A DNA stretch of 59,990 nucleotides from a virus (IMGVR_UViG_3300047095_000623:1-59990); one strand, 5' to 3'; positions 9,227 to 15,914 are shown, counted from the stretch's first letter. Numbers and translations are program-made. The notes: generated from the letters alone by a model not told the origin.

Positions 9227-9233
9227 TTAAATA
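9227..9233 (+). promoter_or_regulatory. T4-type late promoter (TTAAATA)
   Basis: TTAAATA with 5 bases to the ATG at 9239; a second TAAATA lies at 9211. Confidence 0.65.
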
Positions 9234-9238
9234 TGTAC

Positions 9239-9676
9239 ATGAAATACAAGGGTCTGGAAAAGGCGTATGAAGAAGTTCTGGAAGAGACGTGGAATGGGCT
9301 GTCTATGAATCTACCGCCAGTCAAGGGCGGGCGGGAAACGCCCTCTGAGACCGCTATGGGACTCGCTTATAGACGCGGATTCAATATCGACAATGGAAGT
9401 CTCTACAACCAAAATGCGGCCAATGGACAGCAACCATACGAGCAAGAAGAAGCACCCATACCGCAAAGACTGACCGACGAGCAGCGTCGTATAGTTCAAC
9501 AAAGATACGCCCGCTATAAGTCTATAATGGATGATCCATGGAGAAACGATTTCCATGATGACGAGCAAGCGGAAGACGAATGGAGATGGAATAATATGGT
9601 AGAAGAAATTATGGCCCAAATGCCTCCCAACGTTACCGAGGATATGGTAGAGCTAGAGCTTGAGAGATGTAGCTAA
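9239..9676 (+). CDS. Unknown acidic late protein, 145 aa
   Basis: Start set at 9239 (MKYKGLEKAYEEVLEE) by the late promoter; further upstream the frame runs over the nrdJ leader. Highly charged, Glu/Arg rich, with QRLTDEQRRIVQQRYARYK and EDEWRWNNMVEEIMAQM helices. The N-terminus has an aromatic plus VLEE pattern that could be a capsid-targeting peptide (inference). No known family. Confidence 0.7.
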   Translation: MKYKGLEKAYEEVLEETWNGLSMNLPPVKGGRETPSETAMGLAYRRGFNIDNGSLYNQNAANGQQPYEQEEAPIPQRLTDEQRRIVQQRYARYKSIMDDPWRNDFHDDEQAEDEWRWNNMVEEIMAQMPPNVTEDMVELELERCS

Positions 9677-9688
9677 AGGTACGATATT

Positions 9689-10453
9689 ATGAACTTTATA
9701 AAAGACATTGGTGTGTTGTATGAGAGTTTCGTGATAAACGAAATCGCGGGGGCGATCAATTATTGGTTACACCCGGACGGCGAATTGGTAAAAGTCGCAG
9801 ATCATATGAGCTATGTGATCGACAATTTAAACTATGGGTACTCATGGAACACAAAGAGGCTGGACGTTGACGGGGTGTATGAATCCGCGTACAATGACGG
9901 TTATATCCGAGTAGTAGAAGATCACGCCAATGTTTATTTCACTTATAAGGCTAGCAAACATCCTTCCAAACAACAGTTTAAAACGTTGTATGATCTAGCG
10001 ATGGATAAGGGAAAGAATCTAGTAGATGGAGAAACTGGCAAGGTTATTGTAACGAACAATGAAGCCGAATCAGACACCGTAAGTTCGAATCGGAACGAGA
10101 AGCTGGACAGTATGGACAGGGATATACAACCATCCTTTTATAAGGTTCGTAAAAAATGGGCGGAATCTTATGAACAAAAGTTTCTAAAGGATTACACCAA
10201 ACTTATTTACGAATATAATATAAAAGAACCAGAACCGGATTATAGACAACGCATGGTGGACGACGCGATTGAAGATATCCAAAAAGCGAAAGCCAAAAAC
10301 ATGTCGAATAACCCGTTCTATTCGTTAGAAAGCAAACTGACTTTCTGGAAAGGATTTTTATCAGAAAACGGGTTCTCTGATAAACAGGTACAAAGAATAA
10401 TATCATACGCTTTATATGATCGAAAAGACCAGAACCCCCTAGGGGAATCGTAG
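9689..10453 (+). CDS. Unknown protein with possible capsid-targeting N-terminus, paralog of 14776 and 27522 genes
   Basis: A 254-residue protein. It starts MNFIKDIGVLYESFV, a hydrophobic leader with LYE before S like a prohead-protease site. It shares with the proteins at 14776 and 27522-27926 the order YWLHPDGELVKV (cf. FWIDKHGNFVPV), then GYIRVVEDHANVYFT (cf. GWVRVLIG) and a KQQFKTLYDLAMD end (cf. KIVNIMKEMYDLP). A second half of about 120 residues is unique, charged and helical (YEQKFLKDYTKLIYEYN). The function of the shared domain is unknown. No TAAATA box is visible before it; it may be read from the promoter of the preceding gene, 12 bases upstream. Confidence 0.8.
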   Translation: MNFIKDIGVLYESFVINEIAGAINYWLHPDGELVKVADHMSYVIDNLNYGYSWNTKRLDVDGVYESAYNDGYIRVVEDHANVYFTYKASKHPSKQQFKTLYDLAMDKGKNLVDGETGKVIVTNNEAESDTVSSNRNEKLDSMDRDIQPSFYKVRKKWAESYEQKFLKDYTKLIYEYNIKEPEPDYRQRMVDDAIEDIQKAKAKNMSNNPFYSLESKLTFWKGFLSENGFSDKQVQRIISYALYDRKDQNPLGES

Positions 10454-10464
10454 ATTGTTTAGGG

Positions 10465-10493
10465 TTGACAAATCCCCCAAGGCGTGATACTGT
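10465..10493 (+). promoter_or_regulatory. Sigma70-like promoter
   Basis: TTGACA, a 17-base spacer and TACTGT, with 6 bases to the ATG at 10500. Confidence 0.6.
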
Positions 10494-10499
10494 CGTTGC

Positions 10500-10994
10500 A
10501 TGTCCAAGACCGCAAATCGCCCGCTCGCCCCAAAAGGAGGCAATGATATGGTACTCACCCCCGTTGATACCGCTTCGTTGATTATAAACCATTTCAAACC
10601 ATGTGGGAAAATCCTAGATCCTTGTAGGGGACAGGGCGCGTTTTCCAACCAACTTCCCAACTGTGATTGGTGTGAGATAACCCAAGGCGTGGATTTTTTC
10701 AAAGCTTCCGGTCATTGGGATTGGATAATCACCAATCCTCCATGGAGCAAGTTTAGAGATTTTTTAGTACATTCCATGGAAGTCTCCGACAACATTGTAT
10801 TTCTTTGTTTGATAAACGCCTGTTTTATGAAGGCGAGGCAGCGGGATCTAAAGGAACACAATTTTGGGATCGTTGAAATCCTCCATGTGGACACCCCTCC
10901 GAAACCTTGGCCCCAAGCGGGCTTTTCCCTTGGTGCTGTGTGGTTTAGAAAAAACTGGACGGGTTCCTGTTCTTTTAGCCACTCTGGGGGTTGA
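10500..10994 (+). CDS. Adenine-specific DNA methyltransferase, small
   Basis: A 164-residue S-adenosylmethionine-dependent methylase. The cofactor motif is KILDPCRGQGAFSNQLP (motif I, DPxxGxG) and the catalytic motif is WIITNPPWSKF (NPPW, motif IV of N6-adenine enzymes). Shorter than Dam-type enzymes and without a clear target-recognition domain, so specificity cannot be read. Expected use: marking phage DNA against host restriction or replacing host marks. It has a -35/-10 promoter and no late box, so early expression is likely. Confidence 0.85.
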   Translation: MSKTANRPLAPKGGNDMVLTPVDTASLIINHFKPCGKILDPCRGQGAFSNQLPNCDWCEITQGVDFFKASGHWDWIITNPPWSKFRDFLVHSMEVSDNIVFLCLINACFMKARQRDLKEHNFGIVEILHVDTPPKPWPQAGFSLGAVWFRKNWTGSCSFSHSGG

Positions 10995-11021
10995 CATCTG
11001 AAAAAACCGTGCTAAGATACT
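10991..11021 (+). promoter_or_regulatory. Sigma70-like promoter
   Basis: TTGACA at 10991 and TAAGAT/GATACT at 11013-11021, 5 bases before the ATG at 11027. It overlaps the end of the methylase gene. Confidence 0.6.
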
Positions 11022-11026
11022 GAGGT

Positions 11027-11692
11027 ATGAAAAAAGATTACACACACATTGCGATGGTTGTTGACAGAAGCGGTTCCATGTCCTCTTGCTGGGAAGACGT
11101 GCTGGGCGGCTATAAACAACTGGTCATTGATAACAAGAAAGCTCCCGGTAAATGTACGTTCACCGTTGCGGCGTTCGACACCGAGTACGACACTCTGGAA
11201 GATTTCACCGATATTCAATCTGTCAACGAGACTCTAAAAGTTTCTCCGCGTGGAGGAACCGCTCTTTTAGACGCGATTGGCAAGACAATTACTCTTGTTG
11301 GAGAAAAACTGGCGAAATTGGCAGAAGATGAGCGTCCCGAAAAAGTGATGTTCGTCATTCAAACGGATGGTTATGAAAACGCCTCTAAAGAGTTCAAGAA
11401 AGATGCCATTAAGAAAATGATCACCGACCAGACGGAGATTTATAAGTGGGAGTTCATGTTCATCGGAGCATCTTTGGATGCGGTTCACGATGCCCAATCT
11501 TGGGGAATCCGAGATTGTAATACGAGCGTTTACAACACTAATAACTCAGCCAAAACGTTTAGTCTTGTCGGAGAAAAGATGACAAGATGTAGAGGGGTGG
11601 ATGTTGCTGCTTATTCTGCGGCTTGCTCGTTTACAGATGATGAGAAGAAAACCATGGCGGAATCAAAAAGTACTGCTACAGTTACTAAATAA
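11027..11692 (+). CDS. von Willebrand factor A domain protein
   Basis: A 221-residue cytoplasmic VWA domain. It has an intact metal site: VDRSGSMSS near the start (DxSxS), a threonine in PRGGTALLDAIG, and an aspartate in VIQTDGYEN. The C-terminal part (SLVGEKMTRCRGVDVAAYSAACSFTDDEKK) is a short tail. VWA proteins of this size in large phages usually accompany terD/AAA systems or act alone; neither is next to it here. Promoter TTGACA just upstream; a terminator follows at 11792. Confidence 0.88.
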   Translation: MKKDYTHIAMVVDRSGSMSSCWEDVLGGYKQLVIDNKKAPGKCTFTVAAFDTEYDTLEDFTDIQSVNETLKVSPRGGTALLDAIGKTITLVGEKLAKLAEDERPEKVMFVIQTDGYENASKEFKKDAIKKMITDQTEIYKWEFMFIGASLDAVHDAQSWGIRDCNTSVYNTNNSAKTFSLVGEKMTRCRGVDVAAYSAACSFTDDEKKTMAESKSTATVTK

Positions 11693-11770
11693 TAAGGCTT
11701 ACAATGCATTCCCAATCACAACGCGGCTATGATTCCAAAAATCCAGAGGATTTTTAGGGGGAACATTGTA

Positions 11771-11789
11771 TTAAACACTAGGATACGAT
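11771..11789 (+). promoter_or_regulatory. AAACACTAG-type promoter overlapping a terminator
   Basis: AAACACTAG plus GA plus TACGAT. Predicted start near 11796 falls inside the left arm of the terminator hairpin at 11792-11826. Confidence 0.6.
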
Positions 11790-11791
11790 TG

Positions 11792-11826
11792 GAGCCTCCC
11801 CTAAAAACGGAGGTTCTCTTTATTTT
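11792..11826 (+). terminator. Rho-independent terminator
   Basis: GAGCCTCC pairs with GGAGGTTC (8 bp, one G-T), followed by TCTTTATTTT. It closes the VWA unit. Confidence 0.75.
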
Positions 11827-11910
11827 AAGACATCACCAACCAAACTCGCGAGTTGGCTTCAAAAGCAAAAAACGTGCTAAAAACGTTGAATCTGTGAGAC
11901 AGGGGATTAA

Positions 11911-12606
11911 ATGCCCGTAATAAACGTAATGGAAAAAGTAAAATATACTAGATTTGAATATCGAGAAGAGTATCTTAAAAGTGAGGAATGGAAACTTTTA
12001 AGAGAAACGGTTATGTCCGCTGGCTGTGACTGTCAATGTTGCAAAATTAAAAAAGCTTCAGATGTTCATCATTTGGTTTACCGAAACATAGTTGACGTTA
12101 CAATAAATGACGTTATTCCAGTATGTAGGGAATGTCATACTTTTATACATCAGGCTATTGACGATGAATATATCTCACAAAACGCGTGGGAGTTTAAAAA
12201 AATAAAAGAGAAAACCCTTAATATTATAGGAGACGAGGATTATATCAGGTTTAGAAACTGGCTAACCTCCAAACATTCTTTAAGAGAAGATGAGATTTCC
12301 GAAATCAAAAAATTACAACCTTTTGTAATTAAGAAGATATCGGCACTGGTTAGAAAAAACATATGGTATGATGATTTAGTGGACAGAAAGTTTACTGGAA
12401 GACAGCTAATAAAAATTCGAAAAATAATACAAGTGGCCAACCATAGGAGACATAATAGCATTGATAGCGTTCCAAAACGTAGAGTGGCGTTTGTATATAA
12501 AAAGGTTCTTAGTCTTGAAGATGAACAGTTGAAAAAGTTTGATTACATTCCAGCACTATCAAAAACGGCGGGATTTAAAACTAGAAAAAGTATAAAAGAA
12601 GAATAA
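11911..12606 (+). CDS. HNH endonuclease (free-standing, homing type)
   Basis: A 231-residue protein with an HNH zinc fold: CDCQCCKIKKASDVHHLVYRN, then DVIPVCRECHTFIH. The rest is a basic helical domain likely to bind DNA (KRRVAFVYKKVLS). Placed at the left border of the tRNA cluster, a common site for such elements. Start uncertain: ATG 11911 has a purine-rich AGGGGAT 7 bases upstream, and ATG 11929 is also possible. A Shine-Dalgarno-like leader, unlike the leaderless pattern of the phage genes, fits a recently acquired element. The stop codon TAA lies inside the next promoter. Confidence 0.85.
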   Translation: MPVINVMEKVKYTRFEYREEYLKSEEWKLLRETVMSAGCDCQCCKIKKASDVHHLVYRNIVDVTINDVIPVCRECHTFIHQAIDDEYISQNAWEFKKIKEKTLNIIGDEDYIRFRNWLTSKHSLREDEISEIKKLQPFVIKKISALVRKNIWYDDLVDRKFTGRQLIKIRKIIQVANHRRHNSIDSVPKRRVAFVYKKVLSLEDEQLKKFDYIPALSKTAGFKTRKSIKEE

Positions 12607-12621
12607 ACACTAGGGCATGAT
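12604..12621 (+). promoter_or_regulatory. AAACACTAG-type promoter for tRNAs
   Basis: TAAACACTAG plus GG plus CATGAT; the first three bases are the stop codon of the HNH gene. Predicted start a few bases before tRNA-Glu. Confidence 0.7.
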
Positions 12622-12631
12622 CCTAGAAAAT

Positions 12632-12703
12632 GATCTCATGGTGAAGTGGTTATCACTCTGTCTTTTCACGGCAGCGTCCCCGGTTCAATCCCGGGTGGGA
12701 TTA
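12632..12703 (+). tRNA. tRNA-Glu (TTC)
   Basis: Cloverleaf: acceptor GATCTCA/TGGGATT, D stem GTGA/TCAC, anticodon arm CTGTC-TTTTCAC-GGCAG, T arm CCCGG-TTCAATC-CCGGG, discriminator A. No encoded CCA. Confidence 0.9.
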
Positions 12704-12709
12704 CTTAAA

Positions 12710-12784
12710 AGCATAAAGGTGGTCGTAGGACCACACCCGTCGCTAAAAAGGCGGGAGAGACTAGTGCAGCTCTAGTTTATGCTA
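12710..12784 (+). tRNA. tRNA-like gene with enlarged anticodon arm, identity unclear
   Basis: Acceptor AGCATAA/TTATGCT, D stem GTGG/CCAC with an 8-base loop, T stem ACTAG/CTAGT with loop TGCAGCT (the Lys tRNA here has TGCATGT). The anticodon arm is 20 bases instead of 17: CCCGTC/GGCGGG closes GCTAAAAA, so the anticodon cannot be named. Lies in phase between two tRNAs. Confidence 0.55.
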
Positions 12785-12790
12785 CTTAAA

Positions 12791-12862
12791 TGCAGGGAGA
12801 GTGCTGGTTCTCCGAGCGTCTCATAAGCGACTCTGACGAGGGTTCGATTCCCTCCTCTGCAA
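12791..12862 (+). tRNA. tRNA-Met (CAT)
   Basis: Acceptor TGCAGGG/CTCTGCA, T arm GAGGG-TTCGATT-CCCTC, anticodon loop CTCATAA. The anticodon stem GAGCGT/GCGACTC needs one bulged A. Initiator or elongator type not decided. Confidence 0.75.
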
Positions 12863-12920
12863 CTTATCCCCCGCCGCCTCTTAACAATGCGTAATTGCGG
12901 GGGTGTGTCTTTACAACAGG

Positions 12921-12927
12921 TTAAATA
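12921..12927 (+). promoter_or_regulatory. T4-type late promoter (TTAAATA)
   Basis: TTAAATA with 5 bases to the GTG at 12933. Confidence 0.7.
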
Positions 12928-12932
12928 ACATA

Positions 12933-13496
12933 GTGAAAACCTTTTTAGAATCATTTTACAAAACACAGGAATTACTACCAAGCACAACGTTTAATGATGT
13001 TCTAAACCTGAAACACATACTCGTATATAGATCGTCCGCGAGACCTGATAAAAGTGGTTACGAATCCGGCTCACACGCAGGAACAAAACAACAAGCCTTG
13101 ATACGAGCGGATTATATGCTCAACGACGATGAACAATATGAGAAGTATTATCTATACGAACTGGTTGTTGATATCGGGAAAGTATACCCAACTCTTCTTG
13201 AAGATAACGGACAAGACCATGGGTACGACTACTCCCTAGACTTATCCAGTAAATGTGATACGGCTTTTTACAAAAATACAGGCGAAGGGGATATAAGAAA
13301 CGAAAACCTATCGATCATAATCGTAAACCCAAAAAGCGTAATCTCCAGTAAAATGGTTGGAGAACTGACTAAGGAATACCTACTATCAATACAGAGTAAG
13401 CTTTATGAGAATAACAACAACAAAAACAGTAGACCCCTACTCATTTCAACCAATCATTCATCTCTTCAAAGACGGAGAACACTTTGTCAGTCTTAA
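12933..13496 (+). CDS. Possible ADP-ribosyltransferase-fold protein with capsid-targeting N-terminus
   Basis: A 187-residue protein. The GTG start at 12933 is fixed by the late promoter and gives (M)KTFLESFYKTQELL, very like T4 internal-protein leaders (MKTYQEFIAEA), with FLE before S. The body has VYRSSARPDKSGYESGSHAG then GTKQQALIRADYM, YYLYELVVDIGKVYPTL, DTAFYKNTGEG and ENLSIIIVNP, an order seen in toxin-like ADP-ribosyltransferase folds (HxGT, strand, NxxE, S-I-V-x-P). This fold call is inference. The last 28 residues look unlike a real terminus (see 13405). If injected, it could modify host proteins as T4 Alt does. Confidence 0.65.
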   Translation: MKTFLESFYKTQELLPSTTFNDVLNLKHILVYRSSARPDKSGYESGSHAGTKQQALIRADYMLNDDEQYEKYYLYELVVDIGKVYPTLLEDNGQDHGYDYSLDLSSKCDTAFYKNTGEGDIRNENLSIIIVNPKSVISSKMVGELTKEYLLSIQSKLYENNNNKNSRPLLISTNHSSLQRRRTLCQS

Positions 13497-13677
13497 ATGG
13501 GAACTGATAGAAGATATAAAATACGCCGCCAAGATACACGGCTTCAACGCGCTTGATGAGATAGTGAATATATTACAAGACTCGTTAAAAGATCCGTCAT
13601 TAGATTCGGAATTGGTTACGGTTTTAACAGATTTAAAATGTGGGCTAGTATATGAAGAAAAGAACCAGAAGGTATAG
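13405..13677 (+). CDS. Unknown protein, 90 aa, overlapping the previous gene by 92 bases
   Basis: From MRITTTKTVDPYSFQ on, the sequence is natural-looking (HLFKDGEHFVSLKWEL, then helices NALDEIVNILQDSL). It overlaps the 3' end of the gene at 12933 by 92 bases in the +1 frame, and that gene's own tail (NNNNKNSRPLLIS...) looks non-coding there. Either two genes overlap, or a frameshift in the repetitive AACAACAACAAAAAC tract joins them. It ends in TAG with an in-frame TAA two codons later. Confidence 0.6.
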   Translation: MRITTTKTVDPYSFQPIIHLFKDGEHFVSLKWELIEDIKYAAKIHGFNALDEIVNILQDSLKDPSLDSELVTVLTDLKCGLVYEEKNQKV

Positions 13678-13828
13678 AGAACATAACGCCTCCTTATTTG
13701 TAGCATCCACGCCATTGTAAACAATCCGAATGTAAGTTTTGGAACCGCTTGCGATGGATACATGAAATCCGATACAATGGAGGACGCTATCATAGAAGCC
13801 TTACAAGGATCACAACTAATATAATATA
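13678..13828 (+). other. Short spacer with possible remnant reading frame
   Basis: In the same frame as the previous gene, after TAG and TAA, the sequence stays open from 13687 to 13824 (…AIVNNPNVSFGTACDGYM, then KSDTMEDAIIEALQGSQ). Only an internal ATG at 13762 is available (20 residues). May be a degraded 3' end or a tiny gene. Confidence 0.35.
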
Positions 13829-14155
13829 ATGAAACTAAATCAGTACCAAGACCAAGCAATACAGACGGCCATTTATGGCATAGGAAGCACGATAGTCTAT
13901 CCGACCCTAGGACTCGCAGGAGAAGCAGGAGAAGTAGCCAACAAGGTAAAGAAAGTTCTACGAGACAACAACGGGGTATTTACCGATGAAGTCAAGAAAG
14001 AACTGAAAAAAGAGATCGGTGACTGTCTTTGGTATATCGCCGCCCTATGTAGGGATATAGACTGTACCATGGAGGAAGTGGCGACACTCAATCTGGATAA
14101 GCTGAAGTCGAGAATGGAACGGAACACAATAGCAGGATCGGGGGATAATCGATAA
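13829..14155 (+). CDS. mazG: MazG-like nucleotide pyrophosphohydrolase
   Basis: A 108-residue single MazG domain: NQYQDQAIQTAIYG at the start, the metal-binding GLAGEAGEVANKVKK helix (ExxE) and KKEIGDCLWYIAALCRDI (ExxD). Size fits a single-domain phage MazG, which hydrolyses NTPs or ppGpp-like signals during infection. Followed 4 bases later by two membrane genes. Confidence 0.93.
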   Translation: MKLNQYQDQAIQTAIYGIGSTIVYPTLGLAGEAGEVANKVKKVLRDNNGVFTDEVKKELKKEIGDCLWYIAALCRDIDCTMEEVATLNLDKLKSRMERNTIAGSGDNR

Positions 14156-14159
14156 TAAT

Positions 14160-14408
14160 ATGATAATTGCAACATACATAGTGATAGGGGTTATATTAGG
14201 ACTAGGATGGGAGGTTTATACCCGAGCTTATTGGGGAGATTCGGACCTCAAGGGGTTTGGAATGGTAATAGGGGCGGCTTGGCCAATAGCCGTTGTAGTA
14301 GGCACTGTAGTAGGTAGTATGTTTCTTCTCAATAAATTAGTTGATAGGTGGGTGACTAATATAAAACATGTTGAAAAGGCCCAAGAGTACAAACAATATA
14401 ATAGATAA
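14160..14408 (+). CDS. Two-TM membrane protein, tandem paralog 1
   Basis: An 82-residue protein: TM1 about residues 1-18 (IIATYIVIGVILGLGWEVY), a short acidic loop, TM2 about 36-60, then a basic tail VTNIKHVEKAQEYKQYN. The next gene encodes a copy with the same layout and the same tail motif HVEKAQEYK. Unknown function; an inner-membrane location is inferred. Confidence 0.75.
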   Translation: MIIATYIVIGVILGLGWEVYTRAYWGDSDLKGFGMVIGAAWPIAVVVGTVVGSMFLLNKLVDRWVTNIKHVEKAQEYKQYNR

Positions 14409-14409
14409 T

Positions 14410-14661
14410 ATGATTAGCGTTACAACATACTTTATAGTAGGATTCATAATAGGAATGCTATGGGAAGTCTACATGCGGGTTTACCACGAAGACGAAGAGA
14501 TGGGAGGAACCGGAATACTAGTCGGCGGGGGGTGGCCAGTGGCGATTCTCGTAGCTGTGGTAGCGGGGTTCATTTATCTCCTTGATAAAGTGGTGGATAA
14601 ATGGGCGACCAACGTGAAACACGTGGAAAAAGCCCAAGAGTACAAGAAGTATAAAGTATGA
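14410..14661 (+). CDS. Two-TM membrane protein, tandem paralog 2
   Basis: An 83-residue second copy of the preceding gene (WEVYMRVYHEDEE, GGGWPVAILVAVVAGFIYLL, NVKHVEKAQEYKKYK). It starts one base after the stop of copy 1. Its stop codon TGA lies inside the first bases of tRNA-Tyr. Confidence 0.75.
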   Translation: MISVTTYFIVGFIIGMLWEVYMRVYHEDEEMGGTGILVGGGWPVAILVAVVAGFIYLLDKVVDKWATNVKHVEKAQEYKKYKV

Positions 14662-14743
14662 GCGGCAACGATGGTGGTGTTGCGGCAGACTGTAAATCTG
14701 CTCCCGGTGGGTAACATTGTCTGTTCGAATCAGACCTCATACA
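14656..14743 (+). tRNA. tRNA-Tyr (GTA)
   Basis: Class II tRNA with long variable arm. Acceptor GTATGAG/CTCATAC, anticodon arm GCAGA-CTGTAAA-TCTGC, T arm GTCTG-TTCGAAT-CAGAC. CCA is encoded at 14744-14746. The 5' six bases overlap the end of the preceding gene. Confidence 0.92.
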
Positions 14744-14763
14744 CCACACTTGGCCTTTAGTTA

Positions 14764-14770
14764 TTAAATA
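14764..14770 (+). promoter_or_regulatory. T4-type late promoter (TTAAATA)
   Basis: TTAAATA with 5 bases to the ATG at 14776, a late gene inside the tRNA cluster. Confidence 0.7.
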
Positions 14771-14775
14771 TTTAA

Positions 14776-15225
14776 ATGATTAAGTTCTTAGAGTATTTTC
14801 AACTATTGGAAGCGATTGGCTCCCATACTGAATCTTTCATCCCTAATTTTTTACAGGTATCTCCTAGTACATACGGATTTAAATCGTCCGTAAACGATCT
14901 TCCGAATGGTCGTCCGTATGGATTCTGGATAGATAAACATGGAAACTTCGTCCCGGTTGGACCTTATGGACACGCTCCCTTTGGTTATAAATGCATCGAA
15001 CAATATAATAACACGGTAACACCCGGAACGGGTATACCGATTTATGAAGAAGATCATGACAATATTATGGATTTTCTGTTTAAAGCCGGATGGGTGAGAG
15101 TTTTAATAGGAAGCAACACCATCTATACCTCTGGAAAATTCAAAACAAACGCACAGTCCAAAATCGTAAACATTATGAAAGAAATGTACGACTTGCCGGA
15201 AGAAAACTGGTGGACGTATAAATAA
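14776..15225 (+). CDS. Unknown late protein with capsid-targeting-like N-terminus
   Basis: A 149-residue protein. N-terminus MIKFLEYFQLLEAIGS matches the head-packaging leader pattern, with LLE before A. Core: PYGFWIDKHGNFVPVGPYGH, then a linker, DFLFKAGWVRVLIG and KIVNIMKEMYDLPEE. The closest relative in this window is the product of 27522-27926 (PYGFWMDKHGNYIPVLRLGH); the first half of the 9689 gene is a third member. No known fold recognised. The late promoter and leader suggest a virion-packaged protein. Confidence 0.8.
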   Translation: MIKFLEYFQLLEAIGSHTESFIPNFLQVSPSTYGFKSSVNDLPNGRPYGFWIDKHGNFVPVGPYGHAPFGYKCIEQYNNTVTPGTGIPIYEEDHDNIMDFLFKAGWVRVLIGSNTIYTSGKFKTNAQSKIVNIMKEMYDLPEENWWTYK

Positions 15226-15303
15226 AGACAACATTCTATGGAAAACACGTAGGTAGCAGATGCCAAAACATCTGTAAAAAAAGATGGCGCATTCCTCAGT
15301 GGA

Positions 15304-15639
15304 TTGCGGGTTAGAGTGAAGGAACTGGCTCAAGAAGCTACGTTCATAAGACACGAAGAGAACAAGATAAAGTCGAAGCGCAAGATTACTTGGTGTGACG
15401 GCGAGTTTTGGGATCTTCGAAAACACAGGATCTATGATGTGAGGAATGCCGCGAGAGCAGCACAACTTGCGTACGGATTCTTGAGAGGGGTTCCTTACAG
15501 GAAAATCGAGCCAAAAACCAACTTTATCCTTCCATATTACTGGAACGTAATAGAGAAAGAGATAAAAAGATTGGCTAAAAAATTCGGCAACAACGTCAAC
15601 TTCGACGAGGAGATTGATGCGTGGCTGAAAGAGTGTTGA
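15304..15639 (+). CDS. Conserved basic protein in tRNA cluster, start codon unclear
   Basis: About 111 residues or slightly more. The visible start is TTG at 15304. The frame is open further up to a TAG at 15250 and reads VADAKTSVKKDGAFLSG, which looks coding but has no ATG, GTG or TTG. Either a rare start codon is used or a base has changed. Body basic and helical: VRVKELAQEATFIRHEENK and RNAARAAQLAYGFLRGVPYR. Unknown function. The stop TGA abuts the next promoter. Confidence 0.7.
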   Translation: MRVRVKELAQEATFIRHEENKIKSKRKITWCDGEFWDLRKHRIYDVRNAARAAQLAYGFLRGVPYRKIEPKTNFILPYYWNVIEKEIKRLAKKFGNNVNFDEEIDAWLKEC

Positions 15640-15657
15640 TAAACACTAGGATATGAT
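15639..15657 (+). promoter_or_regulatory. AAACACTAG-type promoter for tRNAs
   Basis: AAACACTAG plus GA plus TATGAT; predicted start near 15664, nine bases before the CTA tRNA. Confidence 0.7.
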
Positions 15658-15668
15658 TCGTCATATCC
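15649..15668 (+). other. UUCG-type hairpin overlapping the promoter -10 box
   Basis: GGATATGA, loop TTCG, TCATATC C: a perfect 8-bp stem with a stable UUCG tetraloop. It spans the -10 region, so it would form in transcripts reading through from upstream. Confidence 0.55.
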
Positions 15669-15672
15669 GAAA

Positions 15673-15743
15673 GGGCAGGTCGTCTAGTGATAAGACAACG
15701 ATCTCTAAAATCGTTTACGCGGGTTTAATCCCCGCCCTGCCCA
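15673..15743 (+). tRNA. tRNA with CTA anticodon (possible amber suppressor)
   Basis: Acceptor GGGCAGG/CCTGCCC, D stem GTCT/AGAC, anticodon arm ACGAT-CTCTAAA-ATCGT, T arm GCGGG-TTTAATC-CCCGC, discriminator A. The 7-base loop has T33 followed by CTA, which reads UAG. The D loop lacks the usual GG. Which amino acid it carries cannot be read from sequence. Confidence 0.75.
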
Positions 15744-15754
15744 CCTTTTAACAA

Positions 15755-15826
15755 TCCCAAGTAGCTCCAACGCAGAGCGGGTGCCTGTTAAGCACTAGGA
15801 TGTTGGTTCAAGTCCAACTTTGGGAG
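15755..15826 (+). tRNA. tRNA-Asn (GTT)
   Basis: Acceptor TCCCAAG/TTTGGGA, D stem GCTC/GAGC, anticodon arm GGTGC-CTGTTAA-GCACT, T arm GTTGG-TTCAAGT-CCAAC, discriminator G as in bacterial tRNA-Asn. Confidence 0.9.
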
Positions 15827-15831
15827 CAAAT

Positions 15832-15903
15832 CTATTACAGGCTGACTGGTGAAGCGCTTGCTTTGGGAGCAAGATGAGTTGAGTCCGATTCTCAAGTAAT
15901 AGA
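15832..15903 (+). tRNA. tRNA-Pro (TGG)
   Basis: Acceptor CTATTAC/GTAATAG, anticodon arm CTTGC-TTTGGGA-GCAAG, T arm TTGAG-TCCGATT-CTCAA. CCA encoded at 15904-15906. Confidence 0.88.
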
Positions 15904-15914
15904 CCAAACTTTAT

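Noticed and set aside
11729-11920. Plus-strand frame over the terminator region
   Set aside because: It runs across a promoter and a hairpin terminator and has no initiation signal.
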